Notes under the pieces: generated by a model | Seen by the model: the letters and a program-made list of their open reading frames with translations, nothing else | Databases searched by the model: none | What the model was told of the DNA's origin: nothing | NCBI RefSeq assembly: GCF_030486595.1 | Contig: NZ_JAUJZH010000010.1 | Location: 124,001-188,000, forward strand | DNA: 64,000 nucleotides | Direction: 5' to 3' | From: Variovorax ginsengisoli | Lineage (GTDB): Bacteria; Pseudomonadota; Gammaproteobacteria; Burkholderiales; Burkholderiaceae_C | Translations under genes and position numbers: made by a program | Part shown: piece by piece, positions 27,857 through 34,655 of the stretch | Position numbering within the stretch: the first letter of the stretch is position 1 | Layout: every line of letters starts with the position of its first letter

Positions 27857-29101
27857 TTACTTGTAGACCGGGAAGCGGCTCGTGAGCGCGTGCACCTTGG
27901 CCCGCACCGCATCGATGTTCGCGGCGTCGCGCGGGTTCTCGAGCACGTCGGCGATCAGGTTGGCGGTGGCGCGCGCTTCCTCGTCCTTGAAGCCGCGGGT
28001 GGTCATCGCCGGCGTGCCGATGCGCACGCCGCTGGTGACCATCGGCTTTTCAGGGTCGTTCGGGATCGCGTTCTTGTTGATCGTCATGTGGGCCGCGCCC
28101 AGCACGGCTTCGGCTTCCTTGCCGGTGATGCCCTTGGCGCGCAGGTCGACCAGCATCACGTGGCTCTCGGTGCGGCCGCTGACGATGCGCAGGCCGCGCT
28201 CGGTAAACGTCTCGGCGACGATCCGGGCATTGGTCACGACCTGCTGCTGGTAGGCCTTGAACTCGGGCGACAGCGCTTCCTTGAAGGCCACCGCCTTGGC
28301 CGCGATCACGTGCATCAGCGGGCCCCCCTGCAAGCCGGGGAAGATGGCGCTGTTGATCGCCTTCTCGTGCTGCGACTTCATCAGGATGATGCCGCCGCGC
28401 GGGCCGCGCAGGCTCTTGTGGGTGGTCGAGGTGACGACGTCCGCGTGCGGCACCGGGTTCGGGTACACGCCCGCGGCCACCAGGCCGGCGTAGTGGGCGA
28501 TGTCGACCATGAAGATGGCACCGACATCCTTGGCGACCTTGGCGAAGCGCTCGAAGTCGATCCGCAGCGAATAGGCCGAGGCGCCGGCGATGATCAGCTT
28601 CGGCAGGTGCTCGTGCGCCTTGCGTTCCATGGCGTCGTAGTCGATGGCTTCGTCGGCGTTCAGGCCGTAGCTCACGACGTTGAACCACTTGCCGCTCATG
28701 TTGAGCGGCATGCCGTGGGTCAGATGGCCGCCTTCGGCCAGGCTCATGCCCATGATGGTGTCGCCGGGCTTCAGAAAGGCCAGCATCACGGCCTCGTTGG
28801 CCGAGGCGCCGCAATGCGGCTGCACGTTGGCGGCGTCGGCGCCGAAGATCTGCTTGATGCGGTCGATGGCGAGCTGCTCGGCCACGTCGACGTGCTCGCA
28901 GCCGCCGTAATAGCGCTTGCCCGGATAGCCCTCGGCGTACTTGTTGGTGAGCTGCGAGCCCTGGGCGGCCATGACGGCCGGCGAGGCGTAGTTCTCGCTC
29001 GCGATCAGCTCGATGTGGTGCTCCTGGCGGGCGTTCTCGGCCTGGATGGCAGCCCAGATTTCAGGATCGGTCTGTTCGACCAGGATGTTGCGGTGATACA
29101 T
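27857..29101 (-). CDS. glyA: Serine hydroxymethyltransferase
   Basis: GlyA converts serine and tetrahydrofolate to glycine and methylene-tetrahydrofolate, the main entry of one-carbon units. The 414-residue protein carries family motifs throughout: [23 protein letters not shown], and the PLP lysine in [13 protein letters not shown] near residue 230. The start ATG at 29101 follows the ribosome site AAGGA. It is preceded by a ZTP-class riboswitch, so glyA should rise when purine one-carbon supply is low. nrdR follows 15 bp downstream. Confidence 0.98.
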   Translation of the reverse strand: MYHRNILVEQTDPEIWAAIQAENARQEHHIELIASENYASPAVMAAQGSQLTNKYAEGYPGKRYYGGCEHVDVAEQLAIDRIKQIFGADAANVQPHCGASANEAVMLAFLKPGDTIMGMSLAEGGHLTHGMPLNMSGKWFNVVSYGLNADEAIDYDAMERKAHEHLPKLIIAGASAYSLRIDFERFAKVAKDVGAIFMVDIAHYAGLVAAGVYPNPVPHADVVTSTTHKSLRGPRGGIILMKSQHEKAINSAIFPGLQGGPLMHVIAAKAVAFKEALSPEFKAYQQQVVTNARIVAETFTERGLRIVSGRTESHVMLVDLRAKGITGKEAEAVLGAAHMTINKNAIPNDPEKPMVTSGVRIGTPAMTTRGFKDEEARATANLIADVLENPRDAANIDAVRAKVHALTSRFPVYK

Positions 29102-29111
29102 GGCAGTCCTT
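29102..29111 (-). promoter_or_regulatory. glyA ribosome-binding site, able to pair with the riboswitch 3' end
   Basis: On the minus strand the ten bases AAGGACTGCC lie directly before the glyA ATG and contain the Shine-Dalgarno AAGGA. They are complementary at nine of ten positions to GGCAGCCCTT at the riboswitch 3' end (29143-29152). The pairing would hide the ribosome site. Confidence 0.6.
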
Positions 29112-29123
29112 CAAGACGATGGT

Positions 29124-29146
29124 CCTTGTTCTTCAACCAAACAAGG
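29124..29146 (-). other. Hairpin after the ZTP aptamer
   Basis: CCTTGTT and AACAAGG form a 7-bp stem with a nine-base loop immediately after the aptamer. The following bases are not U-rich, so it does not look like a terminator. Its 5' arm shares CCTT with the segment that can pair with the glyA ribosome site, so the two structures exclude each other. Confidence 0.5.
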
Positions 29147-29226
29147 GCTGCCCAGGCGAACGGCTGATCACCCGCAAAAGAACCGCGGGCGGCACGCTTC
29201 CCAGTGGTAGTCCACGTCAGCGCAAT
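29147..29226 (-). ncRNA. ZTP riboswitch (pfl motif) upstream of glyA
   Basis: On the minus strand the leader contains GGACTACCACTGGGAAGCG near its 5' side and ends with CCGTTCGCCTGGGCAG. These are the two conserved blocks of pfl-motif RNAs, which sense ZTP/ZMP and control one-carbon and purine genes; glyA is a classic target. A variable GC-rich stem-loop (CCCGCGG to the TTTTG loop) lies between the blocks, as in other examples. I recognise it from the consensus. A covariance search was not run. Confidence 0.8.
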
Positions 29227-29308
29227 GCACCTGAAAAGGGTTGCGCCTATCGCCAGTCGCGTGCCGGCCGAGTGTAGCCGACAGTGGGCGCCGGCGCGGC
29301 CCGAAGGG

Positions 29309-30154
29309 CTAGGAATCCCCGAGCAGGGCGACTTGCTGCGGATCGGGTTGGGCCGGCTTGGCCGCCGCCGGCGGCGCCACGACCTGGACCGGATTGGCGC
29401 GCGGCGCCGTCGTCGTGGTGGGCGGCGCGCGGCCGGCGACCACCTGGCGCAGCCGCTCGTGCTCGGCCAGCACCTTGCCGGCATAGCCGCCGTCCTCGGT
29501 CAGATTGGCGGCACCGACGTAGTAGCGCAGGCCGCCCTCGAGGGAGCCGGCCCGGGCGATGCATTCCTGCAGCACCTTGACGCCGACCCGCATGTTGGTC
29601 ACCGGGTCGAAGGCGGTCAGGGTTCCGCCGGCGCTTTCGTACTTCTCGCCGTGGACCCGGGTCATGACCTGCATCAGGCCCTGGGCGCCGACCTGGCTCT
29701 GGGCGAAGGGGTTGAAGCTGGACTCGACCGCCATGATCGCCAGGATCAGGGTCGGGTCGAGCTTGGTCTTCTTGCCGAGGTCGAAAGCCTCGGCGACCAG
29801 CACGCTCAACGGCTCGGCGGCCACCCGGTACTTCTTGCTGAGCCAGTAGGCCACCGCGGCCTGCTGCTTGGGCAGTTCGTGGGGGCTGGCGGCGGTGGTC
29901 CGTTCGATCGCGGTGGGCTCGAGATCGCTGACCTCGACGGCCTCGGGCGCGGGCTTGCGCGATTGCAGCCAGCCCATCAGCTGCTCTTCGCCGGTCTGGC
30001 GCAGGTCCGGACGGGCGGCCAGCGCCAGCACGGCGAACACGGTGGCCAGGCCGAGCAGGGCGAAGCTGTTGTGCGTGATCTCGAAGAAGCCGTCGACCAC
30101 GTCGGACACGAAGGTCCGTAGCCCGCGGGCTGTGGCATCTAACGCCTGTTTCAT
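29309..30154 (-). CDS. Membrane-anchored lytic transglycosylase (SLT domain)
   Basis: The ATG at 30154 follows AAAGGAAG and gives 281 residues. An N-terminal span (FALLGLATVFAVLALAA, about 35-51) anchors it in the inner membrane. The SLT-type catalytic domain covers about 115-250. The catalytic Glu lies in AIMAVESSFNPFAQSQVGAQGLMQVM (near residue 146, given here in parts: AVESSFNPFA and GAQGLMQVM), and the C-terminal sugar-binding loop is YYVGAANLTEDGGYAGKVL. The tail is Pro/Ala-rich. It cleaves peptidoglycan and may act in wall turnover. A strong promoter candidate lies about 190 bp upstream. Confidence 0.88.
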   Translation of the reverse strand: MKQALDATARGLRTFVSDVVDGFFEITHNSFALLGLATVFAVLALAARPDLRQTGEEQLMGWLQSRKPAPEAVEVSDLEPTAIERTTAASPHELPKQQAAVAYWLSKKYRVAAEPLSVLVAEAFDLGKKTKLDPTLILAIMAVESSFNPFAQSQVGAQGLMQVMTRVHGEKYESAGGTLTAFDPVTNMRVGVKVLQECIARAGSLEGGLRYYVGAANLTEDGGYAGKVLAEHERLRQVVAGRAPPTTTTAPRANPVQVVAPPAAAKPAQPDPQQVALLGDS

Positions 30155-30749
30155 CGCTCTTCCTTTCTGTGCGGCACCCGTTCGCAGCGCCATGGGGGCG
30201 GAGCAGAATGGAAGCGGCGCTTGGATTGGTACGAATCAGGCCCGCGCGAAAAAGAGGGAGAGAGCGCGGCCGCCTGATCAAGCCGGCAGATGCCGGCAGC
30301 GGATTTGGGAGAGTCCGGCCACTCGGGGGCTCGGGAAAGATTGGCATTCTAGGGACCGCTAAATATCTGGTCAAGAATATGAAATAGGTTTGATATTCCA
30401 ATTGTGATGTAAAGAAATGTATGAAATAGTGCACGAATCGGTGGCACCGAGTCCATTGAAAACGCGATTTGCAATCCATCCGCATAGCGCATAGGCTCTA
30501 CTTGCCTGAGCTATCAGGCGTCTACCAAGGTCCAGTGGCCCGACGAGCAAAATCCGACGGTCCAGCGGCTGAGGCCCAACGGTGGCAATCCCTTGCTGCC
30601 AGCATGACCGGAACGATTGAACTTCCGGTCGAGCGAAAAGATGGCATGGGTGTTTCGCCCGCCATCGAGCCCGGAGGCCTGACTTCGCGTCGAGCCGCCG
30701 GGCTTTCTCACTTTGGGGCCGCCATGGGTTTGGGGCACACTCCCCGTCG
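30155..30749. other. 0.6-kb intergenic region with AT-rich core
   Basis: This gap separates the divergent transglycosylase and DUF748 genes. About 30335-30500 is clearly richer in A+T than anything nearby and holds a sigma-70-like promoter for the minus strand. A short hairpin (GCCGGCA/TGCCGGC) lies at about 30282-30297 in the transglycosylase leader. Between 30500 and 30749 I see no gene, repeat or RNA that I can support. Open frames on either strand lack a plausible start or protein family. Confidence 0.6.
30346..30374 (-). promoter_or_regulatory. Sigma-70-type promoter for the lytic transglycosylase
   Basis: On the minus strand TTGACC (30369-30374) and TAGAAT (30346-30351) are separated by exactly 17 bp. 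About 60 bp of A+T-rich sequence lies upstream of the -35 box, as in UP elements. Transcription would start near 30338 and leave a leader of roughly 180 nt. Confidence 0.65.
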
Positions 30750-33700
30750 ATGAATGCTGCTTTGCTGAAACAGAACAAATGGGTGCGGCGCGGGGTCTGG
30801 GCGTTGCTGATCCTGCTGGCGGTCTGGGTGATCGCCTGGCTGGCGGTACCGCCGATCGTCAAGGGCCAGGTGCAGAAGATCGCCAGCGACAAGCTGGGCC
30901 GCCAGGTCACGGTGGGCAAGATCGAGTTCAAGCCCTGGACGCTCGAGCTGGCGGTGAACGACCTGCGCATCGCCACCGCCGACGGCAGCCAGCCGCAGGT
31001 CGCCGTCAAGCGCATCTATGTCGACGCCGAGCTGCAGTCCATCCTGCGCCTCGCACCGGTGATCGACGCGGTCCGGATCGAGGCGCCGGCGATCCAGCTC
31101 ACGCACCTCGCCGATGGCCGCTACGACATCGACGACATCCTGGCCCGGCTGACTCCTGCGCCGGAGCCCGCCGATGCACCCAAGAAGGATCCGCCGCGGT
31201 TCGCCGTCTACAACATCGCCATCACCGACGGCGCCGTCGACTTCAGCGACGAAACCGTCAAGCGCCGCCACGAGTTGCGCGAATTCGCGCTCAGCGTGCC
31301 CTTTCTGAGCAACCTGGCCTCCAAGCGCGAGATCAAGACCGAGCCGAAGCTGGCCTTCGTCCTCAACGGCAGCAAGTTCGATTCGGCGGCCGAGTCGACG
31401 CCGTTCGCCGCCAACCGCAAGACCGACGCCCGCATCAACTTCCAGGGGCTCGACCTGGTGCCCTATTTGGGCTACATCCCGGGCGGGCTGCCGGTGGCGC
31501 TGAAGGCCGGCAAGCTGGATGCCGACCTGAGGATCGATTTCGAGCAGGCGGCGACGGCCGGGCTCAAGATCACCGGCAGCATCGCGGCCAACGGCATCAA
31601 GGTGGTGGACGCGAAGGGGCGCGACCTGCTCGGCTTCGATGCGCTCAAGGTCGCGCTGGCCGACGTCCGCCCCCTGGAGCGCGTGGTTCATCTGAGCGAA
31701 GTGGCGCTGGCCGGGCCCGATCTGGTCGTCGCCCGCGACGCCGCGGGGCGCCTCAATCTGCTGGCGACCGACCCGAGCACCGGCGCGGCCGACAAGCCGG
31801 CGGCCGCGCCGGCGCCGGCCGCCGACGGCGCGGCCCCGCCGGCCGAGCCGCAGCCCTGGCGGATCCAGGTCGACAAGGTGGCCCTAAGCGACGGCCAGAT
31901 CGGCTGGCGCGACCAGACCACCCGGCCCGCAGCGGCGATCGACGTCAAGCAACTGGCGCTCGAGGTCCAGGCCGTGACCTGGCCGATGGAGAAGCCGGCC
32001 ACCTTCAGCGGCTCGACCTCGGTGGGCGGCGCGGCCCTCAAGTTCAGCGGCGAGGCGACCGACAAGCGGGCCCGGGTCGCCACCGAGATCGACGCGCTGC
32101 CGTTGTCGCTGGCCGCGCCGTATCTGGCGCAGAGCCTCGAACCCTCGCTCGACGGCAAGCTGAGCGGCAAGGTCGATGTCGAGTGGACGCAGCCTGAGCT
32201 GAAGTTCAAGGCCCGCAGCGTGGTCGCCGACGGGCTGGCCCTGACGCAGGAAAAGACGGCGCTGGTCAGCGTCGGCCGCTTCGAACTGGTCGACGCCGAG
32301 GCCGACATGACCAGGCACACCCTGACGGTGGCCTCCTTCACCGCCTCGAACCCGAAGTTGCGGGTCGTGCGCGACAACGAGAAGCGCTGGATGTTCGAGC
32401 GCTGGCTGAAGGCGCCGGCGGACAGCAGCCAGGCCGGCACGGCCGACGCCAAGGTCGCGGCGCCCAAGGATCCGAAGGCGGCCGAGGGCGCGCCGGCGGG
32501 CGCCAACACCACGCCGTGGTCGCTCGCCATCGGCAAGCTGGCGATCGACAACGGCGCGCTGAGCTACGAGGACAACGCCGGCGCCACGCCGGTGGCCTTC
32601 GAGATCAGCGCCTTCACGCTGAACGCGCAGAAGCTGGCGCCGAACACGGCCACCGTGTCGCCGCTCAAGCTGTCGGGCCGCATCGCTGCCGGGCGGGCCG
32701 AGGCGGGGCGCTTCGAGTACGACGGCAATCTGGTGCTGAAGCCGATCGCGGCCGAAGGCCGGCTGGTGGTGGGCTCGCTGCCGGCCCATGCCTTCAAGGC
32801 CTACTACGCGGACGCACTCAATATCGACATCCGCCGCGCCTTCGCCAGCTACCGCGGCACGGTCAAGGTCGCGACCCTGCCGGCGGGCCTGAGCGTCAAC
32901 CTGGCCGGCGACACCGCGGTCGACGAATTTCGCGCCAACAGCGTCGTGCTGACGCAGGCGCCCGGCCTGTCGAGCAACCGGCAGCTGCTGAGCTGGAAGA
33001 CGCTGGGCATGCGTGGCCTGCAGGTGGCAATGGTGCCCGGCGCGCCGCTCAAGGTCGACGTCCGGGAGACCTCGCTGACCGATTTCTACGCCCGCGTGAT
33101 CATCGACCCGACCGGCAAGCTCAACCTGCTGTACCTGGTCAAGCAGCCCGGGCAGCCGGCGGCCGGCGAGGCGCCGGCGGTCGAGGTCGAAAGCAAGCGC
33201 AGCCTGGGCGGCACCACCACGACCACTGCCCGGCCGCGCTCGGCAAGGCCCCGCGCGCCGGCGCCGCAGCAGGCGCCGCCGCAGGAGATGGTGGTCGGCG
33301 GCGGCCCCGACACACCGGCCGCGGCACCGGTGGCGGCCGCGCCGGCGCCGGTCGACAACGCGATGGCGCCGGTGATCAATTTCGGCCCCATGAGCCTGGT
33401 CAACGGCAAGATCGACTTTTCCGACCTGTTCATCAAGCCCAACTACTCGGCCGACCTGACCGAGCTGACCGGCAAGCTGAGCGCCTTCTCGTCGAAGCCC
33501 CAGGGCGACAAGCCCGCGCTGGCCGACCTCGAACTGCGCGGCAAGGCACAGCAGACCGCCTCGCTGGAGATCACCGGCAAGCTCAATCCGCTGGTCAAGC
33601 CGCTCGAGCTCGACATCACGGCGCGGATGAAGGAGCTCGACCTGCCGCCGTTGTCGCCCTATACGATCCGTTTTGCCGGCCACGGCATCGAGCGCGGCAA

Positions 33701-34565
33701 GCTCAGCATGGACGTCAACTACAAGATCGCCCCCGACGGCACGCTGACCGCGGCCAACAAGCTGGTGCTGAACCAGCTGCAGTTCGGCGAGCAGGTCGAA
33801 GGCGCGCCCGCCAGCCTGCCGGTGCGGCTGGCCGTGGCGCTGCTGGCCGACCGCAACGGGGTGATCGACATCGACCTGCCACTGCGCGGATCGATCAACG
33901 ACCCGCAGTTCAGCATCGGCCCGCTGATCCTGAAGGCGATCGTGAACCTGCTCGCCAAGGCCGTCACCGCGCCTTTCGCGCTGCTGACCGGCGGCTTCGG
34001 CGGCGGCGGGGGAGACTCAAGCACGATCGCCTTCGCGCCCGGCAGCGCCGAACTGTCCAAGGAGGCGAAGGAAAACCTCGACAAGGTGGCCAAGGCGCTG
34101 AACGACCGGCCGGGCCTGCAGATGACCGTGGTCGGCACCGCCAGCCTCGACAAGGAACGCGACGCCTACCAGCGCCAGCGGCTGCGCGAGATGACGCAGG
34201 CCGAAAAGCGCCGGGTCGCGATCCGCGCCGGCAAGGACGCGGCCGAGGTGGCTCCGGTCACCGACACCGAATATCCGGAGCTGCTGACCGCCGTCTACAA
34301 GCGTTCGGAGGTCACCAAGCCGCGCAACGTGGTCGGGCTGGCCAAGGACCTGCCGGTCAAGGACATGGAAGACCTGCTGCTGGCCAGCATTCCGGTCGAC
34401 GAGGAGTCGATGCGGCAGCTGGCCGTGGCGCGGGGCGCGGCGGCCCGGGACTACCTGCTCGAGCAGAAGCTGCCGACCGAACGCCTGTTCCTCGGCGCGG
34501 TCCGCACCAAGGCCGAAGGGGCCGACTGGAAACCCGGCGCCGAACTGAAACTGGCGACCCGTTGA
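30750..34565 (+). CDS. DUF748 (AsmA-like) envelope protein
   Basis: The 1271-residue protein has one N-terminal membrane span (about 13-33, GVWALLILLAVWVIAWLAV) and then a long periplasmic region. It shows repeated AsmA-type beta segments (LGRQVTVGKIEFKPWTLEL, FKVRIDFEQ-type strands, KLSGKVDVEWTQPEL). This is the DUF748 family, related to AsmA/TamB/YhdP proteins that bridge the envelope. A low-complexity Pro/Ala linker lies at about 820-870. Near the C-terminus STIAFAPGSAELSKEAKENLDKV resembles an OmpA-type segment. Function is not established; a role in outer-membrane lipid homeostasis is likely from the family. Confidence 0.85.
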   Translation: MNAALLKQNKWVRRGVWALLILLAVWVIAWLAVPPIVKGQVQKIASDKLGRQVTVGKIEFKPWTLELAVNDLRIATADGSQPQVAVKRIYVDAELQSILRLAPVIDAVRIEAPAIQLTHLADGRYDIDDILARLTPAPEPADAPKKDPPRFAVYNIAITDGAVDFSDETVKRRHELREFALSVPFLSNLASKREIKTEPKLAFVLNGSKFDSAAESTPFAANRKTDARINFQGLDLVPYLGYIPGGLPVALKAGKLDADLRIDFEQAATAGLKITGSIAANGIKVVDAKGRDLLGFDALKVALADVRPLERVVHLSEVALAGPDLVVARDAAGRLNLLATDPSTGAADKPAAAPAPAADGAAPPAEPQPWRIQVDKVALSDGQIGWRDQTTRPAAAIDVKQLALEVQAVTWPMEKPATFSGSTSVGGAALKFSGEATDKRARVATEIDALPLSLAAPYLAQSLEPSLDGKLSGKVDVEWTQPELKFKARSVVADGLALTQEKTALVSVGRFELVDAEADMTRHTLTVASFTASNPKLRVVRDNEKRWMFERWLKAPADSSQAGTADAKVAAPKDPKAAEGAPAGANTTPWSLAIGKLAIDNGALSYEDNAGATPVAFEISAFTLNAQKLAPNTATVSPLKLSGRIAAGRAEAGRFEYDGNLVLKPIAAEGRLVVGSLPAHAFKAYYADALNIDIRRAFASYRGTVKVATLPAGLSVNLAGDTAVDEFRANSVVLTQAPGLSSNRQLLSWKTLGMRGLQVAMVPGAPLKVDVRETSLTDFYARVIIDPTGKLNLLYLVKQPGQPAAGEAPAVEVESKRSLGGTTTTTARPRSARPRAPAPQQAPPQEMVVGGGPDTPAAAPVAAAPAPVDNAMAPVINFGPMSLVNGKIDFSDLFIKPNYSADLTELTGKLSAFSSKPQGDKPALADLELRGKAQQTASLEITGKLNPLVKPLELDITARMKELDLPPLSPYTIRFAGHGIERGKLSMDVNYKIAPDGTLTAANKLVLNQLQFGEQVEGAPASLPVRLAVALLADRNGVIDIDLPLRGSINDPQFSIGPLILKAIVNLLAKAVTAPFALLTGGFGGGGGDSSTIAFAPGSAELSKEAKENLDKVAKALNDRPGLQMTVVGTASLDKERDAYQRQRLREMTQAEKRRVAIRAGKDAAEVAPVTDTEYPELLTAVYKRSEVTKPRNVVGLAKDLPVKDMEDLLLASIPVDEESMRQLAVARGAAARDYLLEQKLPTERLFLGAVRTKAEGADWKPGAELKLATR

Positions 34566-34600
34566 CCCGCAGCACCGCAAGTCGGTGAAAATGGAGCCAT

Positions 34601-34632
34601 GCGCCGGCCAAATGCCGGCGCCTCGCTTTTTC
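34601..34632 (+). terminator. Terminator-like hairpin after the DUF748 gene
   Basis: GCGCCGGC (34601-34608) and GCCGGCGC (34614-34621) form a perfect 8-bp stem with loop CAAAT. Five bases later comes TTTTT (34627-34631). The spacer before the T-run is longer than ideal, so read-through is likely. It lies 36 bp after the DUF748 stop and before the DUF349 GTG start. Confidence 0.55.
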
Positions 34633-34655
34633 TTACAGATAACGACATTCGCTCA

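Noticed and set aside
30371..31015. A minus-strand frame ending in the AT-rich intergenic region
   Set aside because: Its 5' half overlaps the DUF748 coding sequence and no ribosome site or family match is seen. The stretch reading ILLVGPLDLGRRLIAQ is not enough to call a gene.
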